Below are positions 33,601 through 44,820 of a stretch of 64,000 nucleotides of DNA, in pieces. Numbering within the stretch: the first letter of the stretch is position 1; each line of letters begins with the position of its first letter. Position numbers and translations under genes: made by a program. The notes beneath the pieces are model-generated. The model saw nothing but the letters and a program-made list of their open reading frames with translations. It was not told where the DNA came from and ran no database searches. Source of the stretch: Triatoma infestans (Eukaryota; Arthropoda; Insecta; Hemiptera; Reduviidae); contig JAAEAF010003366.1 in the NCBI GenBank assembly GCA_011037195.1, positions 32,906 through 96,905 on the forward strand, given 5' to 3'.

Positions 33601-33976
33601 CCAAAAATTCCTGGTACCCAAACTTGAAGTACATCCTTCAAAGAAGAAAGCTCTTCCAGTCTTCTAGAACATTCTAGTACCAAATAGGAAGTGATGACAC
33701 ATAAATTCATGCCTTCATCGAGCTTGAAGTTGGAGCAGATACAAACACCTCTTAAGTTAGTGTTACCTACGCTCTCATCAAAATATAACAAAGAATTGCT
33801 TAAACCTCAGCCTGGAAAACAGTGGTGCATTCACCAAGAGATACTGCTAAGTGATCTGTCTCAAAAACAGACCACAGCTCCAGACCTACATTCTGGAACC
33901 GTCCATGTAATACAGGAGGTAAAATGCAGGGTATAATAATCATAATATTAATAACCATTATTATTGTTTTGATTTC

Positions 33977-33978
33977 AG
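33977..33978 (+). promoter_or_regulatory. Splice acceptor abutting the paralogue A start codon
   Basis: A pyrimidine-rich run, 'ttattgttttgatttcag', is followed at once by ATG. The same arrangement occurs at paralogue B. Confidence 0.65.
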
Positions 33979-34332
33979 ATGTCCAAAAAGAATGAATCTC
34001 CTCAATGTAAGTTACATCCGGAAAAAAAATGCTGTATTAAAAAGAAAGAGAAAGAACAACAAGCGAAAGCTGAAGAAAAAAAAGAAGGCTGTGATGACTG
34101 TGCCCCATGGCAACGTTATCTAATATATGCAATACCATTGCTTCTCTACTTACCATGGGCAATAAAAACGATGAGATGTACGCCGAAATGTTGTCCGCCT
34201 CCTTCATGTTGTCCGCCACCCCCTCCACCACCACCAGATCTCTGCTGTCCAGAACGTCCTAAGCCTAGACCATGTTGCCCTAAAAAGAAGCAAAAATGTG
34301 AGGACCATCATGAAGAGGAACAGTGTCCTTAA
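33979..34332 (+). CDS. Small Cys/Pro-rich single-pass membrane protein (paralogue A)
   Basis: A 117-residue protein starting at an ATG that directly follows a splice acceptor (gatttcag), so a non-coding first exon lies upstream. Layout: Lys/Glu-rich N-terminus with Cys10, Cys18 and Cys19; then C-D-D-C (38-41) and APWQR; one hydrophobic segment (about 47-62, YLIYAIPLLLYLPWAI); then a Cys/Pro-rich tail with CC pairs and a run of eight prolines. A poly(A) signal aataaa lies at 34347-34352. The stretch C-x-D-C-x-P-W-Q-R-x3-Y-x-I-P-x-L-L-x3-P is shared with the protein at 47.6 kb, and the intron position just before the ATG is also shared. I do not recognise the family. A tail of CC and Pro blocks recalls insect sperm structural proteins, but a role there is only a guess. 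Confidence 0.75.
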   Translation: MSKKNESPQCKLHPEKKCCIKKKEKEQQAKAEEKKEGCDDCAPWQRYLIYAIPLLLYLPWAIKTMRCTPKCCPPPSCCPPPPPPPPDLCCPERPKPRPCCPKKKQKCEDHHEEEQCP

Positions 34333-34339
34333 TTCTGTC

Positions 34340-34880
34340 TTGAGATAATAAAACAGATTCATTTAAAAAAAATCTTGTGACATTTTTATACACTATTTAA
34401 ATACTCTTTCTTTTATAATTTTTAATTTTTTTTTTTTTCTACAACAGTTGAATAATGCTACAGTTATTCCACTAAGATCAGTGATTAAAATTCTACTTTA
34501 TCAGTGAGTTACACACTACTTTCTTTAACTAGTGTGTGAAAGAACATTATTCAACACTAATTAGTCTGATATTATAGCGGTAATAAGCGAAAACAAGATC
34601 TAAACAAATTCCAAATACAATGGATTTTGAGGTTATACCAAACGGAATAGGTTATAGAGAGAGAAATTATTTGACTTGAATTAAAACAGTATTTGCATGT
34701 TTTCATACTTTTTTAATATTCATATATATTAAGAACCGATTTAATACGGTTGCAGAAAAAATGTCATATTTAACTCTAGTCTAGAGGAAAGTTATTGACA
34801 ACTCTCGTTCAAAATCTAAAACTCGAATGTGTAAAACGTGGCCCTTTTTCTCTATTCTCATTCCCTTCTCTCAATTCATT
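34340..34880. other. 3' flank of paralogue A
   Basis: Contains the aataaa at 34347. The remainder is AT-rich with no further feature seen. Confidence 0.5.
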
Positions 34881-34884
34881 CTTC

Positions 34885-35340
34885 TTCTTCTTTCTTGACA
34901 TTACAGCCCATGTAGGGCCCTAGCCTCCTCAACTACATTCCTCCACTCCTCTCTCTCTCTCGAGCCACCCGTCTCCACCTTCTCACTCCCAACAACCTGA
35001 GGTCCTATTCCACGTCATCCAGCCATCGCATCCGTGGTCTTCAACTACTTCCTCCTCCTCCCGGATGCCCAGTAACAACTAGCACAGTACTCCATGCACT
35101 TTCACTACACAATAGGGACAAATACACTTGCACTACATATACGTTCACCACGGCACACCGTGTAAGCACACCGAGGCACATACACCTCACACCCAAGGGG
35201 CTTGGTGACAGCTTCGGCAAAGGGAGTAAACCCTTCAAATCCAAGGTCCTCCATTGTATCGGGGGTTGGGCGTAGGGCCGACAACCTACCCCGCAAAACC
35301 TTAACAAGTCTCAAAACCTCAACAAAATAAAAACTCAATT
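34885..35340 (-). mobile_element. LINE C-terminal/3' UTR fragment
   Basis: The minus strand near 34.9-35.0 kb gives RERERWRNVVEEARALHGL in patched frames, a typical last segment of insect endonuclease-reverse transcriptases. A more GC-rich stretch lies upstream (35.04-35.34 kb) without recognisable domains. Confidence 0.45.
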
Positions 35341-35394
35341 CATTAAATATATAAATTCTTAAAATCCTTTAACTATATTTTTATCACGCTAATA

Positions 35395-35740
35395 TGATGT
35401 ACTTCTTCTTTCATTGGCTCTACGGTCCTTGAAGAACCTTCGCATTCGCCAGAAGAATTTGCTGCCAGGCGTCTCTGTCATCCACTTTCCTTTTCCATTG
35501 CCTTACCTCCATCTTCCCCAGATCCTCTTCTACATCCTGTAGCCATTTTAAACGGGGCCTGCCTCGCGGTCTTTTCCCTCCGGGATGCCATTCATACTCT
35601 TTGCCCCCGACTGGCATCCATCCGGTGCAGATGCCCCAACCAGCGCAGTCTGCCTGTCTTTGCTGTGGCCACAAGATCATCCTCCCTGTAAAGCTCTCTT
35701 AGTTCCTTATTCCTCCTTATTCGGTATACAGTATGATGTA
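35395..35740 (-). mobile_element. LINE ORF2 C-terminal fragment
   Basis: Minus-strand frames give KELRELYREDDL, TGRLRWLGHLHRM and then GGKRPRGRPRLKWLQDVEEDL, the conserved end of endonuclease-reverse transcriptases widespread in arthropods. A frame change lies between the two blocks. The catalytic domains are absent. Confidence 0.8.
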
Positions 35741-35833
35741 CTGCTTTGGCAATTAGTTCCCAGATTTGTACAATGGAAAAAACACAATGTAACTAGCACG
35801 AAAATTGTTGATATTTATTCAAAATAATCTCCT

Positions 35834-36791
35834 TTATATTAATAACTTATTACAATGTTGTAAAAGTTGTTGAAAACCGTTGGCGAAATCGTCCGAAGAA
35901 ACTGCTTTTTTTGTTCGGCAGTCATATTTTTTCTTAATATCTCTAACGTCTTGAAATTGGTCCCCTTTGAGGACAGATTTTAGTCTAGGAAACTGAAAAA
36001 AATCTGCAGATGCCAAGTCCGGCGAATACGGTGGGTGGTTATTCTCAATAACGCCGTATTTTATCAGAAATAACTTCACAATCAGCGCGGAATGGGACGG
36101 TGCATTGTCGTGCAGTAAGAACCAACTACCCTTTTTTCGAAATTGTGGTCGCACTCGAGCAATGGGAACCAGCAACCTCTTCAATACTTCAACGTAGAAT
36201 GCACTATTAACTGTTTATTCTTCAGATACCAAGTTATTTATTATGGATCATACTCTGTTTATCGAAAAAAAGCAATCAGCATGGCTTTGATTTTGGACTT
36301 TTGCAAACGAAATTTTTCTGGATATTGGGGAAGATTTTCCAGCCCACTGCATGCTCTGGCGTTTCATCTCTGGATCTTATAGAAATACCCATGTTTCGTC
36401 GCGATAAGTCATAACAATGTCGGTGCACTATGCAACTTATTCTCTCTTTTTGTTCATCCGTAAGACTGTGGGGCACGAACTTGGACAGAGCTTTCGTTTT
36501 CCCAAATATTCATGCAAAATTTATCGAATCGTCTAATTATTAATCTTCAACTCGATTGCCATTATCCATAGGGTCATTCGCCGATCTTTTGCCACAATTT
36601 CATGAACTCTTGCGTTTGAATCTGCAATTAGAGAGAATCTGCGGAACGTACGGATCGTCTTGAACATCCTCACATCCATGTTTAAAACGTTTGTACCACT
36701 TAAAACAGTTTTTTTTTTTTTACATTTCATAAGTTTCTGTTGCACTTATCCCTAACTTAACGCAAAATTTAATATTCGTTCGTTGCTCCAT
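35834..36791 (-). pseudogene. mariner (Tc1/mariner) transposase, decayed
   Basis: The start ATG (36789-36791, minus) opens MEQRTNIKFCVKLG, a mariner N-terminus with the DNA-binding region. Later frames give DETPEHAVGWKIFPNIQKNF, then WFLLHDNAPSH and PYSPDLASADFFQFPRLKSVL. The second and third catalytic Asp are separated by 34 residues, the DD34D spacing of mariner. Several frameshifts and stops (near 36.5, 36.3 and 36.2 kb) make it inactive. Terminal inverted repeats could not be delimited, so only the coding span is given. Confidence 0.88.
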
Positions 36792-37009
36792 GATGACTGA
36801 CATAATCAAGATTTGCATTTTGGTGTCATGTGGAGAAACTAACAACTGCTCGAGCTTCATTTTATCCACAGATACTTATCAACTAAATAATATTGCTTAG
36901 AACTAAATAATATGTTGAAATGTAGAGTTAATGTTGTTGAAATTCCGAGTTTAAACAAAATCGGAACGATTTTCTTTAAACTAGGAATATGAACTACACA
37001 TACGAAGAG

Positions 37010-37445
37010 CTACAACTTTTATTTGAAACATTTCTCTTGGTAAAGTTTATTTAAGGGGGCTTTTTGAGTGAAGGGTGGGGTTATGTTTTCCTCTAATGTA
37101 CTATCATAGTTGAGAATACAATATTGCCATCTAAACAAAATTAATTAGAAATAAGTAGATTGCTAAAATTCCCAGTTTCAAGAGAATTAATAAACCAGAA
37201 GTGGTGCATTTTTACTGAACAGTTTTTTTTTTTCAGTTTTTGCTATTTTTTTCCATAAAAACACCGAAGAATTTCATTAAATTTGGTGTACTAACTACAA
37301 AATTTGGCAGTTACAATATTGTAAACTGTAATAAGAGAAAGTTGTGTGAGTGTTTCACACGAGATTTTTTAAATATGTTCACATACAGGTGTTCTCTTAC
37401 TAGGAGTAAGAGAAAGTAAAAAATATTTTAGTATAATACAAATTT
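37010..37445 (+). repeat. ccggaagtgc-family repeat, core to tail
   Basis: 'ctacaacttttatttgaaac' begins the block, continuing through 'ggggttatgttttcctct' to the tail 'aagttgtgtgagtgtttcac'. A reversed head block (agtaagagaaagtaaaa) follows at about 37395-37420. Confidence 0.8.
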
Positions 37446-37479
37446 TGTAGAAACATTCGATTTTGTAGAAACACAATGT

Positions 37480-38165
37480 CTACGCGGCAGACACCCAAGG
37501 CGATATGGCAAGTAGCGGGAAAAACACAAAAAAATGAATAATAATGTCAAACCAATGAAAACGAGGCACCCTTTGGTGACGGTGAGTGATGAATCGAAGA
37601 AGGGTTGATGAGGCGAAGGGCGGACTAAGAAAGGAAGAGGTGGCGTAAGTGTGTGTGTGTGTGTGGTGTGCGTGGGTGTGGGTGCGTGGGTGGCGAAAGA
37701 AAGGAATTCAGGTGAGCGGAAAGGGATTGGAATGCTCCTTTAGAAGCGGATAATGCTGGTGTTTGAAGCGGCAGGTGATTGCGAGTCCACTACGGCGCCT
37801 GGTGAAGGTAATGGCGCGGAGAGATGATTTTACTACTCACTGATGAATTAATATTAATTAACAAGGCGAAACATAATGCGACGCGAAATATAAGGGGCGA
37901 ATTCACAATACAACACTCACTAAAGAAGGATAACTATGAAGTTGTGTTCGCGAGAGATAGTAGGTAACACACGACGTTGGCCGGATGTGCAAGCGGAAGT
38001 AGTGGGGAAACTAAGGGGCAAAGGATTGCTGCACAATATTAGAAGAAAAACTAAAGGAAGCGGATGGCGTGGGTAGACAGTAATGAGAAGGCACACGCAG
38101 CAAGTGCGGTCGCGCGCGTGAGCTGGAGTAGGAAACAGCTAGGCGTACTAACAGACGCAACAATA
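37480..38165. other. GC- and G-rich island of unknown origin
   Basis: About 690 bases with strong purine/G bias, a (GT)n tract near 37650, many cg dinucleotides and no open frame over 60 codons. It contrasts sharply with the AT-rich flanks. It begins near tgtctacgcggcagaca, but no matching end was found. It may be an LTR or leader of an unknown element, or a promoter. Confidence 0.4.
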
Positions 38166-38279
38166 ATCAATCTTTTGAAATTTCTTTTTACCTTCTACGA
38201 CTGGAAGAATAAATAGAGATAGTTGTTTAGTTGCATATGAAAGAAGCGTTACAGCAAGAAAGAAAATAAATAAAAAAAT

Positions 38280-39240
38280 CTGGTGTTAAACACTCAAACG
38301 TCTTTCTCATACACTAATTAATACAATTTATTCAAGAAATTTTCTTTATAATTGCAACTTTACAGACTTCCAATACCCCTCTAATAGTAGTTTTTTTTAA
38401 AGAAAAATATTTAAATAAAAGTGATATGGTTCTTATCTACGTACGCAGCAAGCATTCCAAGTTTAAAGAAAATCAATGGATCCGCCGTTTTCGAGAAAAT
38501 GACGAAAAACTGAAAAAAAAAAAACAATTCAGTAAAGTCGCACTTCCGGTTGGAGAATTTTTGCCCGAAATCTTCGTGTCTGAATCGGTATAGTACTAAA
38601 CGGAATGCCAAAGTTTGAGCTTCCTGCAACTTTTTGTTTGAGATATTCTGTTAAACCCTAAACAAACAAACATATTGTAACGTTTTTCTTTCTAAACTAG
38701 CTACTGCAACTAGTTTTAAGTGGGTTCGTGTAGATAAAATACTCTAAACTTCAATAAAGAAAACACCAATTTATTGCTATTCACAATAAATTACTAAATA
38801 CAAAGTGTGCTTAATAATAATTATTTCACACTTTAAACCACAAAAGTTCACTTTGTTCACTTTTGTACACTTTTCACAAACTTGTAACTTCGTTTGTAAC
38901 TGAAAAACTCTCCCAACTCTCTGTGGTCCCTCTATTTATACCGGTAGCGAGCCTTCCAGAAGGTTCTCAATTATTCCAGTCAAATCTAGAGCGCCGCCAG
39001 CGCTTCCTACGGCCACTAAGAGAACCTTAGGTACCTGTCTTCTCTCCTAGATGGCACCACCAGCTGCGTTACAATATATACACACACACACACAGATAAT
39101 TCGCAAAAACATTTTTTCTCGTATTCAGAGTACCTTAAAACATGTATTTCCGGTGAAAACTCAATTTCGAAAATCTGGCACGATCGCAATATTGTTCTTA
39201 TTAGTAAGAGAGTAGTAAACATAGAAAAAAGGAAAAGAAA
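38280..39240 (-). repeat. ccggaagtgc-family repeat interrupted by a solo LTR
   Basis: The minus strand runs head (cgatcgtgccagattttcga), (GT)n tract, 'aagttgcaggaagctcaaac', 'ccggaagtgcgacttt', 'acttttatttaaa', then the tail. The solo LTR at 38676-39073 sits in the (GT)n/(AT)n segment. Confidence 0.85.
38676..39073 (-). mobile_element. Solo LTR (398 bp)
   Basis: It begins TGTAACG and ends CGTTACA, flanked by ATAT on both sides (38672-38675 and 39074-39077). On the minus strand TATAAATAG (near 38938) precedes an AATAAA (near 38770), so it is transcribed leftwards. Internal element sequence is missing, as expected after LTR-LTR recombination. The 4-bp duplication suits a Ty3/gypsy element; its family is unknown. 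Confidence 0.8.
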
Positions 39241-39424
39241 TTTAAACAACAAAGGTTCCGTCATTGTTTTTGTTGAATACAGTTTCGTTTTCTTCTAAAT
39301 TGCGAATGAATGTTACGATTTCATTCTAATACATGCTGATTGCATATTTAAAAATAATATAAATTTGGTGAGTTTTTATGTGCATTGTTCTTTAATAAAA
39401 TTGTGATTTTTTTTTTTTAATAAC

Positions 39425-39522
39425 AAAAAATATATGAATAAATAAAATCTTGGGTGAAATACTTACACAACTTTCTCTTACTGCAGTTTACAAAATTGTA
39501 ATTAACAAATTTTATAGTTTGG
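39425..39522 (-). repeat. ccggaagtgc-family repeat, tail piece beside copia
   Basis: It matches 31.7 and 37.3 kb ('cttacacaactttctcttac', 'aattaacaaattttatag') and stops where the copia LTR begins. Confidence 0.75.
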
Positions 39523-39855
39523 TGAGCAGGAAATTCTCTTATCCGCTCCATGCTACCTTGTGTTTTTTTTGTGTTGGTGCGCTTCATCCGGTATCTCTGT
39601 GTGCGAGTGTACTTCCTTAATTCACATATATATTTGTAAACTCAGTCTGTTACCGGTCGTGTTTATGTAAAGAACTGTGTTTGTCCGTTCGTATACATAT
39701 TCGTGTTTCTACTAATATTACATTCATCTATTAATTGTCTTTTCATATGTATTTTGTACTTTGGATTACATTAAACTACAAGGCTTACAGCAACGGTATT
39801 AATCTGTTGTCTTTTACTTTCAAAACCTGCGTCAGCTCTGCCTACATCCCTAATA

Positions 39856-39869
39856 GGTTATGGGCTCAG
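39856..39869 (+). promoter_or_regulatory. copia-type primer binding site (half tRNA-iMet)
   Basis: GGTTATGGGCTCAG closely matches the internal initiator-tRNA-Met sequence used by insect copia elements, and lies about ten bases after the inferred LTR end. Confidence 0.7.
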
Positions 39870-40023
39870 AGTTTGTAAATACAAATATTTAAAGCGTGTC
39901 AACGTCCTTGTCTGTATTCTATTTCTTCATCTTACATATCAGAAACATTGAAATTGCAAAATAAACATACCACATTCAATAAGATTGGAATTATTACACA
40001 AAGACAATTATGATACTTAGAGG

Positions 40024-40720
40024 ATGCAAATGGAGGCTCTACTAACAAAAAATGACACTTGGGAATATGTTAGTGGCAAAAATGTAAGACCTTCTAAACC
40101 CCCGGATACAGTAGACAATTGGGACAAAAACGACGGAAAAGCCAAATTAGATATCATCTTATCAATCAGTCCCTCAGAACTAAAACAGGTTAAAGGTTGC
40201 AAAACTTCGCGTGAGGTATGGCTGAAACTCGAGAGTATCTACCAATCAAAGGGCCCTGCCAGGAAGGCGACATTGTTAAAGCAACTTACCATACAACGAA
40301 TGGAAGAAGGAATAGATATGGCTACACATCTAAACAAGTTCTTCGACACTGTCGACAAACTAGCCTCAATGGACGTCAAAATTGATCGCGATTTACTATT
40401 GATCACGTTGTTATATAGCCTCCCGGCGAGTTTTACAAATTTTCGGTGCGCAATTGAATCGCGAGATGAACTACCGGCTCCGGACGCGCTACGCGTGAAA
40501 ATCATGGAAGAATACGAAGCACGAAAAGGTGATAACAAATCGACATCGGACGCGTTGATCATAATTAAAGGATTTAAAAAGAAATTCCACAAATCAGTAA
40601 GGCGCGAAAATTACAAAAAGGATGAATCTCCAATAACTAGTGAAGGATTTAATTTCGATGCCACAGGTGCAGACAAATCGGGCATAAAGCTGCTGATTGT
40701 CGGAACAAAAACTTTAAACT
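40024..40720 (+). pseudogene. copia gag
   Basis: Contains the copia-type capsid region (about 40070-40540; AREVWLKLE-like segment SREVWLKLESIYQSK). The frame then loses register just before the zinc knuckle, which appears in a neighbouring frame at about 40660-40720 as CHRCRQIGHKAADC. Upstream, NYDT is followed by TAG at 40018-40020 where the family has Trp, so the true start was earlier and is disabled. Confidence 0.85.
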
Positions 40721-40779
40721 GAAACCTAGTATGAGTAATACGAAGGCCGTTAGCTTTAATGCTTTTCACACTACACCTT

Positions 40780-42462
40780 CGGACAGAAGTTGGTGTTTGG
40801 ATAGTGGGGCCAGTATACATCTTTGCAAGAATGTAGACAGATCCCAACAATTCAACTGCAGAAAATGTAGGAAAAGGCACCGTTACATTTACAACTAACG
40901 TTTAGCGAAACTAATACGGTTATATTAAACGTGAGCTATACGTTCCGGATCTTCGGGCAAATCTATTATCGGTCGGAAAGATTGCAAAAAACGGTTTCGC
41001 GGTTTCATTTAAAAATGATAAGACTGTGATCTCGAATTCAGAAGGAGAAACTGTAATGATAGCCACGAAAAGTGGAGACTTGTATTACACAGGACTTAGA
41101 TCAATCAAGATCAGCATATCTGTCAAAAACGATACCAAGCGATTTCGAAATATGGCACAGACGACTAGGTCACTTAAATATGAAGGATTTGGTGGAAGCC
41201 AAGAATAAGAAGACAATGATTGGACTAAAATTTGATGAAAGGAACAAATTCGACTGTGACACCTGTCTAAAATGCAAGATGACGCGAGCTCCTTTCCCCA
41301 AATCGGAACGAAAAACGAAAACGTTCATTCCGACGTGTGCGGTCCGATGCGCGTAGAATCGATCGGAAAAGCAAAATAATTTGTGACGTTTATTGACGAT
41401 AAGTCAAGATGGTGTAAAGTCCGATAATAAAATCTAAGCATGACGTATTACAAACATTCAAGGAATTCGTTGCCTTGATAGAGATACAGAAAGGCAAAAA
41501 AATCAAATGCTTACAATCCGACAACGGCACCGAGTATGTTAACAAAGAGTTTGATGAATTCTTAAAAAGGAAAGGAATTAAAAGAAGACTGACCGTTACC
41601 TACAACCACAGCAGAACGGTATAGCAGAAAGGAAAAATAGGACTTTGCTGGAAATGGCAAGATGTCTCATCTCAGAATCAGAACTACCCCCTAGCTTTTG
41701 GGCTGAAGCGGTCTATACCAGTAATTACATAAGGAATCGATGCCCATCAAGTTGTTTAGAAGGAAAGACTCCTTACGAAATATGGACTGGGAGCAAACCG
41801 ATCGTAAGCTATTTTAAGGAATTTGGAAGTGAAGTGTTCTGTTTAAACAAGGATCCCAGTAAGGGGAAGTTCGAAGATCGAAGTGAAGAAGGAATCTTCT
41901 TAGGATACTCGGAAGAGTCAAAAGGTTTCAGAATTTGGAAACCCACTACCAGAAAAGTCGAGATTACTACGGACGTAAAATTCATTGAAAAATAAAACAC
42001 TATCAATAAAGGAGATAGGAACTTGAAAGAAGAAAGATTGGAGATTAAAGAGCAAGAATTTATTCAAATAGAATGCATATCTGAAGAACCTGGAGCTTCT
42101 GAGAATGTCAATGACTCCGAGGGTTTAGACGTCGTTGGAAAAGATACTTCCGAAATCAGGGTCATGAAAAGATTACCTGGAAGAACAAGGAAAATCCGGT
42201 GCGGATGAAGAGGAAGACCACGCATTCAATAATATGCTTGTTTGTCAGAAGTACCCATGAATTCAGCAGTTTCTAGTAATGAAGCCGAAGAATGGTTCAA
42301 TGCAATGATGGAGGAGATCACTTCCGTCATTAAAAATAAAACTTGGGAAATTGTAAGTCGTCCCAAGGATCAGCACATCATTGGAAGTCGTATCGTTCTG
42401 CGGAATAAATACAAACCGGATGCTGGAGAGACGAAAGGCTAGGCTCGTGGCACTAGGCAATG
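40780..42462 (+). pseudogene. copia pol remnant (protease, integrase, start of reverse transcriptase)
   Basis: Protease: SWCLDSGASIHLC near 40790-40830. Pre-integrase zinc-binding: HRRLGHLN then CDTCLKCKM at about 41150-41290. Integrase core: DDKSRW near 41395, SDNGTEY near 41520 and a QQNGIAERKNR-like block near 41605-41640, then SFWAEAVYTSNYIRNRCPS. The reverse transcriptase starts at about 42270 (WFNAMMEEITSVIKNKTWE, RNKYKPD) and is cut off. Frames change at least five times. Confidence 0.85.
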
Positions 42463-42545
42463 GATATTTTCGGTGATAAACTCCATATCGAAAATTAGGC
42501 ACGATTACAATACTTTGTTCTTACTAACAGTAAGAGAATGTAAAA
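42462..42545 (-). repeat. ccggaagtgc-family repeat, head piece
   Basis: It matches the head block at 39.2 kb ('gaaaattaggcacgatt', 'cttactaacagtaagag'). It forms the right breakpoint of the copia remnant. Confidence 0.75.
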
Positions 42546-42960
42546 ATAGAAACGGAAGATATGTGATTTCAGTGGCCGTGTACTTAGTATGATTCTATTC
42601 CTGAAATTGAAATAAGAAACAAGGGAATTGAAACGTAGTAATTGAAAGTAGTAATACATTATCAGCTCATTGATGCCTCTTTGGCCGAAATGCATATGTA
42701 TAATTTTGTATTTTTATCTGACGAACTATCAAAGTGGCCTAAATAAATATCAGACAATATTTGAACTAGTTAAAAGTTGACCAAATCAGATTAAACAGCA
42801 TATAATTATCCAAAAAAGAGTGGTCGATCTTTTGACAGTATGGTTATTATTAAAAACTCAATATCAAATATGAAAATATCAAACGTTGGATCCTTTTCTT
42901 TACGAGAAAATCGTTAAAAAAAAATAAAACAAAATAAAAATGAGAAATATACAAATAAAT
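42546..42960. other. AT-rich stretch, nothing recognised
   Basis: No supportable feature on either strand. Confidence 0.45.
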
Positions 42961-42974
42961 ACATTTGGTGAAAT

Positions 42975-43045
42975 CGGCGGTTTAGTTTAGTAGTAATGAG
43001 CATGCACTTGTAAGTGGGAGATTGCCAGTTCGAGTCTCGTGTATA
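42975..43045 (+). ncRNA. tRNA-like sequence (candidate tRNA-derived SINE head)
   Basis: A perfect A box TAGTTTAGTAG (42983-42993; consensus TRGYNNARNNG) and a near-perfect B box AGTTCGAGTCT (43027-43037) are 44 bases apart. The D stem (GTTT/GAGC) and a mostly paired T stem can be drawn. The acceptor stem does not pair, so it is not a working tRNA. Best read as the Pol III promoter region of a SINE or a decayed tRNA copy. Confidence 0.5.
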
Positions 43046-43174
43046 ATAACTTAAATTTTATATTCGTTTAAAAAAATGTTAATTGAAAAGTAGGTGCTTC
43101 CTCCCTTGTCCGCGACGACACCTGATTTGGTAGTTGGATGTTAAGCCTGCCTGAAAAATTGGCATTATTTTACT

Positions 43175-43905
43175 TTACTTTTCCTTTTTTAGTTAGACAC
43201 TACCATATCTGACACGAAAGTTTCGGGAAATATCCATCAACCTGAAGTGTAACTTTATTGAATTCTTTTTTTGCGTTTTTCTCGAAAAAGGCCCTAACGA
43301 TTTTTTTTTTCTTAAACTTCGTTTACTGTGTACACATATAAATACTTACCATTTTTATTTGAAACATTTTCCCGGGAAAATTGATTTTTCGGGAGGTTCT
43401 AGGAAAACAGTTACGTTAAGGTTAACCTTCCCTCTAAAGTACCAATTCAGTATAATGTAGGTTACTAATTTATATTGTTTAATCATTTCAAATTTGAAGA
43501 AAATCTGTTAATCAAAATTGCAATTCTACAGAACAGATTTTTGAGTTCATTGGAATTTTCTCATAAACGACAATTACGATTTCCTTTAAACTTGGAATGC
43601 TAGGTGCAATGATAGAAAGGTATCCACTTTTATTTCAAATATTTTTCTGAAAAAATTGTTACAAGATGGTTCTGAAGGAATCTGAGACATTGAAATTCAA
43701 ATGTTTACATTCATTATTGGGCGCTCTCTACAATGTAATCATTTTTTACCTGCCATGGCTAGTAGATTGGTAGTTGTCCTCCCGCCACGTGTATAATATT
43801 TATGTAAGGATAAATGAAGAAAATTTATCATTTTAAATATTACTCTATTAAGAGGAGTAATGGAAAGACGTGTGAGTGTTTCATACCAGATTTTTATTGT
43901 ATTTT
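43175..43905 (+). repeat. ccggaagtgc-family repeat, two core units plus tail
   Basis: The order is 'atctgacacgaaagtttcgg', 'tgaagtgtaacttt', 'ttatttgaaacattttcc', 'gggaggttctagg', a second core ('aagaaaatctgttaa', 'ttttatttcaaatatttt'), then 'agacgtgtgagtgtttcata' of the tail. Confidence 0.85.
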
Positions 43906-44199
43906 AATTTATTCTAAACATTATTTAAAAAACTTTTTTTTTTTTCTATAAATTAAGCATGCGACATAATTTACTTTAAAATTTGGTTTCTATAGTTACT
44001 AATATATACATTTCTCAATACAAGTTGCAAGGTCTTTTACAAGAAAACAAACTATGCCATATTACAACACAAAATTACAACATTCATACAGAAATCACTT
44101 TTACTAAACACAAACAACAAACTTAATTATTTCCAGGTAAGAATCGTATTTCTTATATGATTGCAATAAATAAACTAAAAGTTGACCTTAATAAAAATA

Positions 44200-44820
44200 A
44201 AAAAAAATATCTGGTGTTAATGTATCAGATGACTTTCTCTTATTCCACTTATTAAAAATTAAAAAATAAAAAATAGCAATGATTAAAAAACGTTTAGTTA
44301 GGCTGGCATTGAAAAAGTAGATCTTATAAAATCAATTTATTTTTGGAAAAATATTTCATATAAAAGTGATACGTTTTCACCTTTGCAGTGAGCACTTCAA
44401 GTTTAAAGAAAATATTCTTTTTCGAGAACACTCCAAATAAACTCAATAACCTAATCTGTAAAATCGCACTTCCGGTAAACCGATTTTCTTTACATTTTTT
44501 TGGAATTTTATCAATGTTTCTAATGTGTATTAATATTATACTAATCATATGCTTTAGAACAAAAGCATAACGCTACTGTACCCTCAGACCCCCTAAAAAT
44601 GTTTCAAATAAAAGTGATAGGTATTTATGTATGTATTGATGGATTACGAAGTTTAATGAAAATAAAACTGGAAAAACTAATGAGTAAAGTCGCACTTTCG
44701 GTTGATACATTTTTGCCCATCTCGTGATAGGGTAGTATCTAAACGGAGTACCATGTTTGAGCTTCTTGTGACTTTTCATTTTTGTGGTATTCGTTAACAT
44801 ATATATATTATATAATAGTC
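44200..44820 (-). repeat. ccggaagtgc-family repeat
   Basis: The minus strand carries the tail, two core blocks ('gaaaatcggtttaccggaag', 'cgaaagtgcgactttactca') and 'actccgtttagatactaccc'. Confidence 0.8.

Larger units (their letters stand above)
39523..42462 (+). mobile_element. Truncated Ty1/copia retrotransposon
   Basis: A putative 5' LTR (about 39523-39846, TG...CA) is followed by the primer site, gag, protease, integrase and the first codons of the reverse transcriptase. It breaks at about 42462, where a ccggaagtgc-family repeat starts abruptly. There is no 3' LTR. Many frameshifts; inactive. Confidence 0.85.

Noticed and set aside
33658..33676. Heat-shock-element-like ttctagaacattctag
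   Set aside because: The TTC/GAA spacing fits, but a related word recurs at 29.68 kb in a similar context, suggesting a shared repeat, and no heat-shock gene is near.
34037..34234. 65-codon minus-strand frame
   Set aside because: It is antisense to paralogue A, whose own strand has the splice acceptor, conserved motif and poly(A) signal.
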